64,000 nt of DNA from Rattus norvegicus (GCF_036323735.1 NC_086029.1:11455816-11519815), one strand, 5' to 3'. Shown: positions 50,396 to 63,708, numbered from the stretch's first letter. Made by a program: numbers and translations. Notes: generated from the letters alone by a model not told the origin.

Positions 50396-51505
50396 GAATT
50401 CGGTTTGTTCCCAATAGGCCGCAGTAGTAATAAGTGGACTGTTCGGGATATAGAAAAATTTTCACGAATGGAATCAAAATTTCTAGGCGAATTCAGTGAG
50501 TTCCCAATGGGACATGCTTGTATGAGTTTGCTTTTCATTATCGAGCAACATTTTAAGGAACGGAATCCAAGGATCATGATGAATTGAGTAGGTTCCCAAT
50601 AGGATTCGCATGTAATAAGCTTGTTATTCAGGATAGAGCAACGTTTTAACGAACTGAAACACTGTTTCTTTGTGAATTCAGTTAGTTCCTAGTAGCCTGC
50701 TCTTGTAATATGTGTACTTTTAAAGATTTATAAAAATTTGGTGAGCCGAATCTGAGTAACATGGTGAATTCGGTTAGTTCCCAATAGGACGCAGTAGTAA
50801 TAAGTGGACTGTTGGGGATATAGAAAAATTTACACGAATGGAATCAAAATTTCTAGGCGAATTCAGTGAGTTCCCAATGGGACATGCTTGTATGAGTTTG
50901 CTCTTCAATATCGAGCAACATTTTAAGGAACGGAATCCAAGTATCATGGTGAATTGAGTAGGTTCCCAATATGATTCGCATGTAATAAGCTTGTTATTCA
51001 AGATAGAGCAACGTTTTAACGAACTGAAACACTGTTTCTTTGTGAATTCAGTTCGTTCCTAGTAGCGTGCTCTTGTAATATGTGTACTTTTAAAGATTTA
51101 TAAAAATTTGGTGAGCCGAATCTGAGTAACATGGTGAATTCGGTTAGTTCCCAATAGGCCGCAGTAGTAATAAGTGGACTGTTCGGGATATAGAAAAATT
51201 TTCACGAATGGAATCAAAATTTCTAGGCGAATTCAGTGAGTTCCCAATGGGACATGCTTGTATGAGTTTGCTTTTCATTATCGAGCAACATTTTAAGGAA
51301 CGGAATCCAAGTATCATGGTGAATTGAGTAGGTGCAAAATAGGATTCGCATGTAATAAGCTTGTTATTCAAGATAGAGCAACGTTTTAACGAACTGAAAC
51401 ACTGTTTCTTTGTGAATTCAGTTAGTTCCTAGTAGCCTGCTCTTGTAATATGTGTACTTTTAAAGATTTATAAAAATTTGGTGAGCCGAATCTGAGTATC
51501 ATGGT
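50396..51505 (+). repeat. 1111-bp C-D-E trimer, copy 3, third monomer switched (M137-M139)
   Basis: Starts are 50396, 50766 and 51136. C and D match copies 1 and 2 except for T at 50972 (AATATGATTCGC). The third monomer begins as E (GCGTGCTC upstream) but then has TTCATTATC and GTGCAAAATAGG and a normal length of 370, like the monomers at 55944 and 62230. Confidence 0.85.
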
Positions 51506-54462
51506 GAATTCGGTTACTTCCCAATAGGCCGCAGTAGTTATAAGTGGACTGTTCGGGATATAGAAAAATTTTCACGAATGGAATCAAAATTTCTAGGCGA
51601 ATTCAGTGAGTTCCCAATGGGACATGCTTGTATGAGTTTGCTTTTCATTATCGAGCAACATTTGAAGGAATGGAATCCAAGTATCATGGTGAATTGAGTA
51701 GGTTCCCAATAGGATTCGTATGTAATAAGCTTGTTATTCAAGATAGAGCAACGTTTTAACGAACTGAAACACTGTTTCTTTGTGAATTCAGTTAGTTCCT
51801 AGTAGCCTGCTCTTGTAATATGTGTACTTTTAAAGATTTATAAAAATTTGGTGAGCCGAATCTGAGTAACATGGTGAATTCGGTTTGTTCCCAATAGGCC
51901 GCAGTAGTAATAAGTGGACTGTTGGGGATATAGAAAAATTTTCACGAATGGAATCAAAATTTCTAGGCGAATTCAGTGAGTTCCCAATGGGACATGCTTG
52001 TACGAGTTTGCTCTTCAATATCGAGCAACATTTTAAAGAACGGAATCCAAGTATCATGGTGAATTGAGTAGGTTCCCAATAGGATTCGCATGTAATAAGC
52101 TTGTTATTCAAGATAGAGCAACGTTTTCACGAACTGAAACACTGTTTCTTTGTGAATTCAGTTAGTTCCTAGTAGCCTGCTCTTGTAATATGTGTACTTT
52201 TAAAGATTTATAAAAATTTGGTGAGCCGAATCTGCGTAACATGGTGAATTCGGTTAGTTCCCAATAGGCCGCAGTAGTAATAAGTGGACTGTTCGGGATA
52301 TAGAAAAATTTTCACGAATGGAATCAAAATTTCTAGGCGAATTCAGTGAGTTCCCCTGGGACATGCCTGTATGAGTTTGCTTTTCAATATCGAGCAACAT
52401 TTTAAGGAACGGAATCCAAGTATCATGGTGAATTGAGTAGGTTCCCAAAAGGATTCGCATGTAATAAGCTTGTTATTCAAGATAGAGCAACGTTTTAACC
52501 AACTGAAACACTGTTTCTTTGTGAATTCAGTTAGTTCCTAGTAGCCTGCTCTTGTAATATGTGTACTTTTAAAGATTTATAAAAATTTGGTGAGCCGAAT
52601 CTGAGTAACATGGTGAATTCGGTTAGTTCCCAATAGGCCGCAGTAGTTATAAGTGGACTGTTCGGGATATAGAAAAATTTTCACGAATGGAATCAAAATT
52701 TCTAGGCGAATTCAGTGAGTTCCCCTGGGACATGCTTGTATGAGTTTGCTTTTCAATATCGAGCAACATTTTAAGGAACGGAATCCAAGTATCATGGTGA
52801 ATTGAGTAGGTTCCCAAAAGGATTCGCATGTAATAAGCTTGTTATTCAAGATAGAGCAACGTTTTAACGAACTGAAACACTGTTTCTTTGTGAATTCAGT
52901 TAGTTCCTAGTAGCCTGCTCTTGTAATATGTGTACTTTTAAAGATTTATAAAAATTTGGTGAGCCGAATCTGAGTAACATGGTGAATTCGGTTAGTTCCC
53001 AATAGGCCGCAGTAGTAATAAGTGGACTGTTCGGGATATAGAAAAATTTTCACGAATGGAATCAAAATTTCTAGGCGAATTCAGTGAGTTCCCAATGGGA
53101 CATGCTTGTATGAGTTTGCTTTTCAATATCGAGCAACATTTTAAGGAACGGAATCCAAGTATCATGGTGAATTGAGTAGGTTCCCAATAGGATTCGCATG
53201 TAATAAGCTTGTTATTCAAGATAGAGCAACGTTTTAACGAACTGAAACACTGTTTCTTTGTGAATTCAGTTAGTTCCTAGTAGCCTGCTCTTGTAATATG
53301 TGTACTTTTAAAGATTTATAAAAATTTGGTGAGCCGAATCTGTGTAACATGGTGAATTCGGTTTGTTCCCAATAGGCCGCTGTAGTAATAAGTGGACTGT
53401 TCGGGATATAGAAAAATTTTCACGAATGGAGTCAAAATTTCTAGGCGAATTCAGTGAGTTCCCAATGGGACATGCTTGTATGAGTTTGCTTTTCAATATC
53501 GAGCAATATTTTAAGGAACGGAATCCAAGTATCATGGTGAATTGAGTAGGTTCCCAATAGGATTCGCATGTAATAAGCTTGTTATTCAAGATAGAGCAAC
53601 GTTTTAACGAACTGAAACACTGTTTCTTTGTGAATTCACTTAGTTCCTAGTAGCCTGCTCTTGTAATATGTGTACTTTTAAAGATTTATAAAAATTTGGT
53701 GAGCCGAATCTGAGTAACATGGTGAATTCGGTTAGTTCCCAATAGGCCGCAGTAGTAATAAGTGGACTGTTCGGGATATAGAAAAATTTTCACGAATGGA
53801 ATCAAAATTTCTAGGCGAATTCAGTGAGTGCCCAATGGACATGCTTGTATGAGTTTGCTTTTCAATATCGAGCAACATTTTAAGGAACGGAATCCAAGTA
53901 TCATGGTGAATTGAGTAGGTTCCCAATACGATTCGCATGTAATAAGCTTGTTATTCAAGATAGAGCAACGTTTTAACGAACTGAAACACTGTTTCTTTGT
54001 GAATTCAGTTAGTTCCTAGTATCCTGCTCTTGTAATATGTGTACTTTTAAAGATTTATAAAAATTTGGTGAGCCGAATCTGAGTAACATGGTGAATTCGG
54101 TTAGTTCCCAATAGGCCGCAGTAGTTATAAGAGGACTGTTCGCGATATAGAAAAATTTTCACGAATGGAATCAAAATTTCTAGGCGAATTCAGTGAGTTC
54201 CCAATGGGACATGCTTGTATGAGTTTGCTTTTCAATATCGAGCAACATTTTAAGGAACGGAATCCAAGTATCATGGTGAATTGAGTAGGTTCAAAATAGG
54301 ATTCGCATGTAATAAGCTTGTTATTCAAGATAGAGCAACGTTTTAACGAACTGAAACACTGTTTCTTTGTGAATTCAGTTTGTTCCTAGTAGCCTGCTCT
54401 TGTAATATGTGTACTTCTAAAGATTTATAAAAATTAGGTGAGCCGAATCTGAGTAACATGGT
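51506..54462 (+). repeat. Domain B3 monomers M140-M147
   Basis: Starts are 51506, 51876, 52246, 52615, 52984, 53354, 53724 and 54093. M140 has GGTTACTTCCC and CATTTGAAGGAATGG. M141 has GGTTTGTT, TTGGGG and GTACGAGTTTGC. M142 and M143 have TTCCCCTGGGAC. M145 has GAGCAATATTTTAAGG. M146 has GTGCCCAATGGAC and CAATACGATTCG. M147 has AAGAGGACTGTTCGCG and GTTCAAAATAGG, a T-like S3 otherwise found in domain A. Confidence 0.75.
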
Positions 54463-54832
54463 GAATTCGGTTAGTTCCCAATAGGCCGCAGTAGTAATAA
54501 GTGGACTGTTCGGGATATAGAAAAAATTTCACGAATGGAATCAAAATTTCTAGGTGAATTCAGTGAGTTCCCAATGGGACATGCTTGTATGAGTTTGCTC
54601 TTCACTATCGAGCAACATTTTAAGGAACGGAATCCAAGTAACATGGTGAATTGAGTAGGTTCCCAGTAGGATTCGCATGTGATAAGCTTGTTATTCAAGA
54701 TAGAGCAACGTTTTAACGAAGTGAAACACTGTTTCTTTGAGAATTCAGTTAGTTCCTAGTAGCCTGCTCTTGTAATATGTGTACTTTTAAAGATTTATAA
54801 AAATTTGGTGAGCCGAATCTGAGTAACATGGT
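54463..54832 (+). repeat. Most diverged monomer of the window (M148)
   Basis: This copy and the S4 before it carry many changes: CAGTTTGTTCC, CTTCTAAAG and AAATTAGGTG upstream, then GAAAAAATTTCACG, TAGGTGAATTC, CTCTTCACTATC, AAGTAACATGGTG, CCCAGTAGG, GTGATAAGC, GAAGTGAAAC and TTTGAGAATTC. Most are private in the window; CTTCACTATC is shared with M73 at 26726. It may be an older copy or one brought in by exchange from an unseen part of the array. Confidence 0.75.
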
Positions 54833-57051
54833 GAATTCGCTTAGGTCCCAATAGGCCGCGGTAGTAATAAGTGGACTGTTCGGGATATAGAAAAATTTTC
54901 ACGAATGGAATCAAAATTTCTAGGCGAATTCAGTGAGTTCCCAATGGGACATGCTTGTATGAGTTTGCTTTTCAATATCGAGCAACATTTTAAGGAACGG
55001 AATCCAAGTATCATGGTGAATTGAGTAGGTTCCCAATAGGATTTGCATGTATTTAAGCTTGTTATTCAAGATAGAGCAACGTTTTAACGAACTGAAACAC
55101 TGTTTCTTTGTGAATTCAGTTAGTTCCTAGTAGCCTGCTCTTGTAATATGTGTACTTTTAAAGATTTATAAAAATTTGGTGAGCCGAATCTGAGTAACAT
55201 GGTGAATTCGGTTTGTTCCCAATAGGCCGCAGTAGTAATAAGTGGACTGTTCGGGATATAGAAAAATTTTCACGAATGGAATCAAAATTTCTAGGCGAAT
55301 TCAGTGAGTTCCCAATGGGACATGCTTGTATGAGTTTGCTTTTCATTATCGAGCAACATTTTAAGGAACGGAATCCAAGGATCATGATGAATTGAGTAGG
55401 TTCCCAATAGGATTCGCATGTAATAAGCTTGTTATTCAGGATAGAGCAACGTTTTAACGAACTGAAACACTGTTTCTTTGTGAATTCAGTTAGTTCCTAG
55501 TAGCCTGCTCTTGTAATATGTGTACTTTTAAAGATTTATAAAAATTTGGTGAGCCGAATCTGAGTAACATGGTGAATTCGGTTAGTTCCCAATAGGACGC
55601 AGTAGTAATAAGTGGACTGTTGGGGATATAGAAAAATTTACACGAATGGAATCAAAATTTCTAGGCGAATTCAGTGAGTTCCCAATGGGACATGCTTGTA
55701 TGAGTTTGCTCTTCAATATCGAGCAACATTTTAAGGAACGGAATCCAAGTATCATGGTGAATTGAGTAGGTTCCCAATAGGATTCGCATGTAATAAGCTT
55801 GTTATTCAAGATAGAGCAACGTTTTAACGAACTGAAACACTGTTTCTTTGTGAATTCAGTTCGTTCCTAGTAGCGTGCTCTTGTAATATGTGTACTTTTA
55901 AAGATTTATAAAAATTTGGTGAGCCGAATCTGAGTAACATGGTGAATTCGGTTAGTTCCCAATAGGCCGCAGTAGTAATAAGTGGACTGTTCGGGATATA
56001 GAAAATATTCACGAATGGAATCAAAATTTCTAGGCGAATTCAGTGAGTTCCCAATGGGACATGCTTGTATGAGTTTGCTTTTCATTATCGAGCAACATTT
56101 TAAGGAACGGAATCCAAGTATCATGGTGAATTGAGTAGGTGCAAAATAGGATTCGCATGTAATAAGCTTGTTATTCAAGATAGAGCAACGTTTTAACGAA
56201 CTGAAACACTGTTTCTTTGTGAATTCACTTAGTTCCTAGTAGCCTGCTCTTGTAATATGTGTACTTTTAAAGATTTATAAAAATTTGGTGAGCCGAATCT
56301 GAGTAACATGGTGAATTCGGTTAGTTCCCAATAGGCCGCAGTAGTAATAAGTGGACTGTTCGGGATATAGAAAAATTTTCACGAATGGAATCAAAATTTC
56401 TAGGCGAATTCAGTGAGTTCCCAATGGGACATGCTTGTATGAGTTTGCTTTTCAATATCGAGCAACATTTTAAGGAACGGAATCCAAGTATCATGGTGAA
56501 TTGAGTAGGTTCCCAATAGGATTCGCATGTAATAAGCTTGTTATTCAAGATAGAGCAACGTTTTAACGAACTGAAACACTGTTTCTTTGTGAATTCAGTT
56601 AGTTCCTAGTAGCCTGCTCTTGTAATATGTGTACTTTTAAAGATTTATAAAAATTTGGTGAGCCGAATCTGAGTAACATGGTGAATTCGGTTACTTCCCA
56701 ATAGGCCGCAGTAGTTATAAGTGGACTGTTCGGGATATAGAAAAATTTTCACGAATGGAATCAAAATTTCTAGGCGAATTCAGTGAGTTCCCAAGGGACA
56801 TGCTTGTATGAGTTTGCTTTTCATTATCGAGCAACATTTGAAGGAATGGAATCCAAGTATCATGGTGAATTGAGTAGGTTCCCAATAGGATTCGTATGTA
56901 ATAAGCTTGTTATTCAAGATAGAGCAACGTTTTAACGAACTGAAACACTGTTTCTTTGTGAATTCAGTTAGTTCCTAGTAGCCTGCTCTTGTAATATGTG
57001 TACTTTTAAAGATTTATAAAAATTTGGTGAGCCGAATCTGAGTAACATGGT
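54833..57051 (+). repeat. Domain B3 monomers M149-M154 including a C-D pair
   Basis: Starts are 54833, 55204, 55574, 55944, 56313 and 56683. M149 begins GAATTCGC and has GGCCGCGGTAG, a lone SacII site. M150-M151 are C-D as at 48174. M152 has a one-base loss (GAAAATATTCACG) and GTGCAAAATAGG. M154 has GGTTACTTCCC and CATTTGAAGGAATGG plus a one-base loss (CCCAAGGGAC). Confidence 0.8.
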
Positions 57052-60010
57052 GAATTCGGTTTGTTCCCAATAGGCCGCAGTAGTAATAAGTGGACTGTTG
57101 GGGATATAGAAAAATTTTCACGAATGGAATCAAAATTTCTAGGCGAATTCAGTGAGTTCCCAATGGGACATGCTTGTACGAGTTTGCTCTTCAATATCGA
57201 GCAACATTTTAAAGAACGGAATCCAAGTATCATGGTGAATTGAGTAGGTTCCCAATAGGATTCGCATGTAATAAGCTTGTTATTCAAGATAGAGCAACGT
57301 TTTAGCGAACTGAAACACTGTTTCTTTGTGAATTCAGTTAGTTCCTAGTAGCCTGCTCTTGTAATATGTGTACTTTTAAAGATTTATAAAAATTTGGTGA
57401 GCCGAATCTGAGTAACATGGTGAATTCGGTTAGTTCCCAATAGGCCGCAGTAGTTATAAGTGGACTGTTCGGGATATAGAAAAATTTTCACGAATGGAAT
57501 CAAAATTTCTAGGCGAATTCAGTGAGTTCCCCTGGGACATGCTTGTATGAGTTTGCTTTTCAATATCGAGCAACATTTTAAGGAACGGAATCCAAGTATC
57601 ATGGTGAATTGAGTAGGTTCCCAATACGATTCGCATGTAATAAGCTTGTTATTCAAGATAGAGCAACGTTTTAACGAAATGAAACACTGTTCCTTTGTGA
57701 ATTCAGTTAGTTCCTAGTAGCCTGCTCTTGTAATATGTGTACTTTTAAAGATTTATAAAAATTTGGTGAGCCGAATCTGAGTAACATGGTGAATTCGGTT
57801 AGTTCCCAATAGGCCGCAGTAGTAATAAGTGGACTGTTCGGGATATAGAAAAATTTTCACGAATGGAATCAAAATTTCTAGGCGAATTCAGTGAGTTCCC
57901 AATGGGACATGCTTGTATGAGTTTGCTCTTCAATATCGAGCAACATTTTAAGGAACGGAATCCAAGTATCATGGTGAATTGAGTAGGTTCCCAATAGGAT
58001 TCGCATGTAATAAGCTTGTTATTCAAGATAGAGCAACGTTTTAACGAACTGAAAAACTGTTTCTTTGTGAATTCAGTTCGTTCCTAGTAGCCTGCTCTTG
58101 TAATATGTGTACTTTTAAAGATTTATAAAAATTTGGTGAGCCGAATCTGAGTAACATGGTGAATTCAGTTAGGTCCCAATAGGCCGCAGTAGTAATAAGT
58201 GGACTGTTGGGGATATAGAAAAATTTTCACGAATGGAATCAAAATTTCTAGGCGAATTCAGTGAGTTCCCAATGGGACATGCTTGTATGAGTTTGCTTTT
58301 CAATATCGAGCAACATTTTAAGGAACGGAATCCAAGTATCATGGTGAATTGAGTAGGTTCCCATAGGATTTGCATGTATTTAAGCTTGTTATTCAAGATA
58401 GAGCAACGTTTTAACGAACTGAAACACTGTTTCTTTGTGAATTCAGTTAGTTCCTAGTAGCCTGCTCTTGTAATATGTGTACTTTTAAAGATTTATAAAA
58501 ATTTGGTGAGCCGAATCTGAGTAACATGGTGAATTCGGTTTGTTCCCAATAGGCCGCAGTAGTAATAAGTGGACTGTTCGGGATATAGAAAAATTTTCAC
58601 GAATGGAATCAAAATTTCTAGGCGAATTCAGTGAGTTCCCAATGGGACATGCTTGTATGAGTTTGCTTTTCATTATCGAGCAACATTTTAAGGAACGGAA
58701 TCCAAGGATCATGATGAATTGAGTAGGTTCCCAATAGGATTCGCATGTAATAAGCTTGTTATTCAGGATAGAGCAACGTTTTAACGAACTGAAACACTGT
58801 TTCTTTGTGAATTCAGTTAGTTCCTAGTAGCCTGCTCTTGTATTATGTGTACTTTTAAAGATTTATAAAAATTTGGTGAGCCGAATCTGAGTAACATGGT
58901 GAATTCGGTTAGTTCCCAATAGGACGCAGTAGTAATAAGTGGAATGTTGGGGATATAGAAAAATTTACACGAATGGAATCAAAATTTCTAGGCGAATTCA
59001 GTGAGTTCCCAATGGGACATGCTTGTATGAGTTTGCTCTTCAATATCGAGCAACATTTTAAGGAACGGAATCCAAGTATCATGGTGAATTGAGTAGGTTC
59101 CCAATAGGATTCGCATGTAATAAGCTTGTTATTCAAGATAGAGCAACGTTTTAACGAACTGAAACACTGTTTCTTTGTGAATTCAGTTCGTTCCTAGTAG
59201 CGTGCTCTTGTAATATGTGTACTTTTAAAGATTTATAAAAATTTGGTGAGCCGAATCTGAGTAACATGGTGAATTCGGTTAGTTCCCAATAGGCCGCAGT
59301 AGTAATAAGTGGACTGTTCGGGATATAGAAAAATTTTCACGAATGGAATCAAAATTTCTAGGCGAATTCAGTGAGTTCCCAATGGGACATGCTTGTATGA
59401 GTTTGCTTTTCATTATCGAGCAACATTTTAAGGAACGGAATCCAAGTATCATGGTGAATTGAGTAGGTTCCCAATAGGATTCGCATGTAATAAGCTTGTT
59501 ATTCAGGATAGAGCAACGTTTTAACGAACTGAAACACTGTTTCTTTGTGAATTCAGTTAGTTCCTAGTAGCCTGCTCTTGTAATATGTGTACTTTTAAAG
59601 ATTTATAAAAATTTGGTGAGCCGAATCTGAGTAACATGGTGAATTCGGTTAGTTCCCAATAGGCCGCAGTAGTAATAAGTGGACTTTTTGGGATATAGAA
59701 AAATTTTCACGAATGGAATCAAAATTTCTAGGCGAATTCAGTGAGTTCCCAATGGGACATGCTTGTATGAGTTTGCTTTTCAATATCGAGCAACATTTTA
59801 AGGAACGGAATCCAAGTATCATGGTGAATTGAGTAGGTTCCCAATAGGATTCGCATGTAATAAGCTTGTTATTCAAGATAGAGCAACGTTTTAACGAACT
59901 GAAACACTGTTTCTTTGTGAATTCAGTTAGTTCCTAGTAGCCTGCTCTTGTAATATGTGTACTTTTAAAGATTTATAAAAATTTGGTGAGCCGAATCTGA
60001 GTAACATGGT
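57052..60010 (+). repeat. Domain B3 monomers M155-M162, left copy of a 2959-bp duplication
   Basis: Starts are 57052, 57422, 57791, 58161, 58531, 58901, 59271 and 59641. M156 opens like the TTCCCCTGGGAC class and ends with CAATACGATTCG and GAAATGAAAC like M164, so it looks chimeric. M158 has GAATTCAGTTAGGTCCC and the one-base loss GTTCCCATAGG. M159-M160 are C-D. M162 has GGACTTTTTGGG, shared with the monomer at 46324. Confidence 0.8.
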
Positions 60011-62599
60011 GAATTCGGTTTGTTCCCAATAGGCCGCAGTAGTAATAAGTGGACTGTTCGGGATATAGAAAAATTTTCACGAATGGAGTCAAAATTTCTA
60101 GGCGAATTCAGTGAGTTCCCAATGGGACATGCTTGTATGAGTTTGCTTTTCAATATCGAGCAATATTTTAAGGAACGGAATCCAAGTATCATGGTGAATT
60201 GAGTAGGTTCCCAATAGGATTCGCATGTAATAAGCTTGTTATTCAAGATAGAGCAACGTTTTAACGAACTGAAACACTGTTTCTTTGTGAATTCACTTAG
60301 TTCCTAGTAGCCTGCTCTTGTAATATGTGTACTTTTAAAGATTTATAAAAATTTGGTGAGCCGAATCTGAGTAACATGGTGAATTCGGTTAGTTCCCAAT
60401 AGGCCGCAGTAGTAATAAGTGGACTGTTCGGGATATAGAAAAATTTTCACGAATGGAATCAAAATTTCTAGGCGAATTCAGTGAGTGCCCAATGGACATG
60501 CTTGTATGAGTTTGCTTTTCAATATCGAGCAACATTTTAAGGAACGGAATCCAAGTATCATGGTGAATTGAGTAGGTTCCCAATACGATTCGCATGTAAT
60601 AAGCTTGTTATTCAAGATAGAGCAACGTTTTAACGAAATGAAACACTGTTCCTTTGTGAATTCAGTTAGTTCCTAGTAGCCTGCTCTTGTAATATGTGTA
60701 CTTTTAAAGATTTATAAAAATTTGGTGAGCCGAATCTGAGTAACATGGTGAATTCGGTTAGTTCCCAATAGGCCGCAGTAGTAATAAGTGGACTGTTCGG
60801 GATATAGAAAAATTTTCACGAATGGAATCAAAATTTCTAGGCGAATTCAGTGAGTTCCCAATGGGACATGCTTGTATGAGTTTGCTCTTCAATATCGAGC
60901 AACATTTTAAGGAACGGAATCCAAGTATCATGGTGAATTGAGTAGGTTCCCAATAGGATTCGCATGTAATAAGCTTGTTATTCAAGATAGAGCAACGTTT
61001 TAACGAACTGAAAAACTGTTTCTTTGTGAATTCAGTTCGTTCCTAGTAGCCTGCTCTTGTAATATGTGTACTTTTAAAGATTTATAAAAATTTGGTGAGC
61101 CGAATCTGAGTAACATGGTGAATTCAGTTAGGTCCCAATAGGCCGCAGTAGTAATAAGTGGACTGTTGGGGATATAGAAAAATTTTCACGAATGGAATCA
61201 AAATTTCTAGGCGAATTCAGTGAGTTCCCAATGGGACATGCTTGTATGAGTTTGCTTTTCAATATCGAGCAACATTTTAAGGAACGGAATGCAAGTATCA
61301 TGGTGAATTGAGTAGGTTCCCATAGGATTTGCATGTATTTAAGCTTGTTATTCAAGATAGAGCAACGTTTTAACGAACTGAAACACTGTTTCTTTGTGAA
61401 TTCAGTTAGTTCCTAGTAGCCTGCTCTTGTAATATGTGTACTTTTAAAGATTTATAAAAATTTGGTGAGCCGAATCTGAGTAACATGGTGAATTCGGTTT
61501 GTTCCCAATAGGCCGCAGTAGTAATAAGTGGACTGTTCGGGATATAGAAAAATTTTCACGAATGGAATCAAAATTTCTAGGCGAATTCAGTGAGTTCCCA
61601 ATGGGACATGCTTGTATGAGTTTGCTTTTCATTATCGAGCAACATTTTAAGGAACGGAATCCAAGGATCATGATGAATTGAGTAGGTTCCCAATAGGATT
61701 CGCATGTAATAAGCTTGTTATTCAGGATAGAGCAACGTTTTAACGAACTGAAACACTGTTTCTTTGTGAATTCAGTTAGTTCCTAGTAGCCTGCTCTTGT
61801 AATATGTGTACTTTTAAAGATTTATAAAAATTTGGTGAGCCGAATCTGAGTAACATGGTGAATTCGGTTAGTTCCCAAAAGGACGCAGTAGTAATAAGTG
61901 GACTGTTGGGGATATAGAAAAATTTACACGAATGGAATCAAAATTTCTAGGCGAATTCAGTGAGTTCCCAATGGGACATGCTTGTATGAGTTTGCTCTTC
62001 AATATCGAGCAACATTTTAAGGAACGGAATCCAAGTATCATGGTGAATTGAGTAGGTTCCCAATAGGATTCGCATGTAATAAGCTTGTTATTCAAGATAG
62101 AGCAACGTTTTAACGAACTGAAACACTGTTTCTTTGTGAATTCAGTTCGTTCCTAGTAGCGTGCTCTTGTAATATGTGTACTTTTAAAGATTTATAAAAA
62201 TTTGGTGAGCCGAATCTGAGTAACATGGTGAATTCGGTTAGTTCCCAATAGGCCGCAGTAGTAATAAGTGGACTGTTCGGGATATAGAAAAATTTTCACG
62301 AATGGAATCAAAATTTCTAGGCGAATTCAGTGAGTTCCCAATGGGACATGCTTGTATGAGTTTGCTTTTCATTATCGAGCAACATTTTAAGGAACGGAAT
62401 CCAAGTATCATGGTGAATTGAGTAGGTGCAAAATAGGATTCGCATGTAATAAGCTTGTTATTCAAGATAGAGCAACGTTTTAACGAACTGAAACACTGTT
62501 TCTTTGTGAATTCACTTAGTTCCTAGTAGCCTGCTCTTGTAATATGTGTACTTTTAAAGATTTATAAAAATTTGGTGAGCCGAATCTGAGTAACATGGT
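60011..62599 (+). repeat. Domain B3 monomers M163-M169, right copy of the 2959-bp duplication
   Basis: Starts are 60011, 60381, 60750, 61120, 61490, 61860 and 62230. M165-M168 repeat M157-M160 at an offset of 2959, with the same GAAATGAAAC and TGTTCCTTTG junction, GAATTCAGTTAGGTCCC and GTTCCCATAGG. M163-M164 also match M145-M146 (offset 6657). Confidence 0.8.
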
Positions 62600-63708
62600 G
62601 AATTCGGTAAGTTCCCAATAGGCCGCAGTAGTAATAAGTGGACTGTTCGGGATATAGAAAAATTTTCACGAATGGAATCAAAATTTCTAGGCGAATTCAG
62701 TGAGTTCCCAATGGGACATGCTTGTATGAGTTTGCTTTTCAATATCGAGCAACATTTTAAGGAACGGAATCCAAGTATCATGGTGAATTGAGTAGGTTCC
62801 CAATAGGATTTGCATGTAATAAGCTTGTTATTCAAGATAGAGCAACGTTTTAACGAACTGAAACACTGATTCTTTGTGAATTCAGTTAGTTCCTAGTAGC
62901 CTGCTCTTGTAATATGTGTACTTTTAAAGATTTATAAAAATTTGGTGAGCCGAATCTGAGTAACATGGTGAATTCGGTTACTTCCCAATAGGCCGCAGTA
63001 GTTATAAGTGGACTGTTCGGGATATAGAAAAATTTTCACGAATGGAATCAAAATTTCTAGGCGAATTCAGTGAGTTCCCAATGGGACATGCTTGTATGAG
63101 TTTGCTTTTCATTATCGAGCAACATTTGAAGGAATGGAATCCAAGTATCATGGTGAATTGAGTAGGTTCCCAATAGGATTCGCATGTAATAAGCTTGTTA
63201 TTCAAGATAGAGCAACGCTTTAACGAACTGAAACACTGTTTCTTTGTGAATTCAGTTAGTTCCTAGTAGCCTGCTCTTGTAATATGTGTACTTTTAAAGA
63301 TTTATAAACATTTGGTGAGCCGAATCTGAGTAACATGGTGAATTCGGTTAGTTCCCAATAGGCCGCAGTAGTAATAAGTGGACTATCGGGATATAGAAAA
63401 ATTTTCACGAATGGAATCAAAATTTCTAGGCGAATTCAGTGAGTTCCCAATGGGACATGCTTGTATGAGTTTGCTTTTCATTATCGAGCAACATTTTAAG
63501 GAACGGAATCCAAGTATCATGGTGAATTGAGTAGGTTCCCAATAGGATTCGCATGTAATAAGCTTGTTATTCAGGATAGAGCAACGTTTTAACGAACTGA
63601 AACACTGTTTCTTTGTGAATTCAGTTAGTTCCTAGTAGCCTGCTCTTGTAATATGTGTACTTTTAAAGATTTATAAAAATTTGGTGAGCCGAATCTGAGT
63701 AACATGGT
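62600..63708 (+). repeat. Domain B3 monomers M170-M172
   Basis: Starts are 62600, 62970 and 63340. M170 has GGTAAGTTCCC and GATTTGCATG. M171 has GGTTACTTCCC and CATTTGAAGGAATGG. M172 starts like the GGACTATCGGG copies at 30421 and 34857 but ends with TTATTCAGGATAG of class C, then leads into a D monomer. It appears to be a chimera that joins a B1-type run to a C-D run. Confidence 0.75.

Noticed and set aside
54833..55203. Unique sequence or inserted element near the SacII-containing monomer
   Set aside because: It aligns along its full length with the monomer. The differences are single-base changes.
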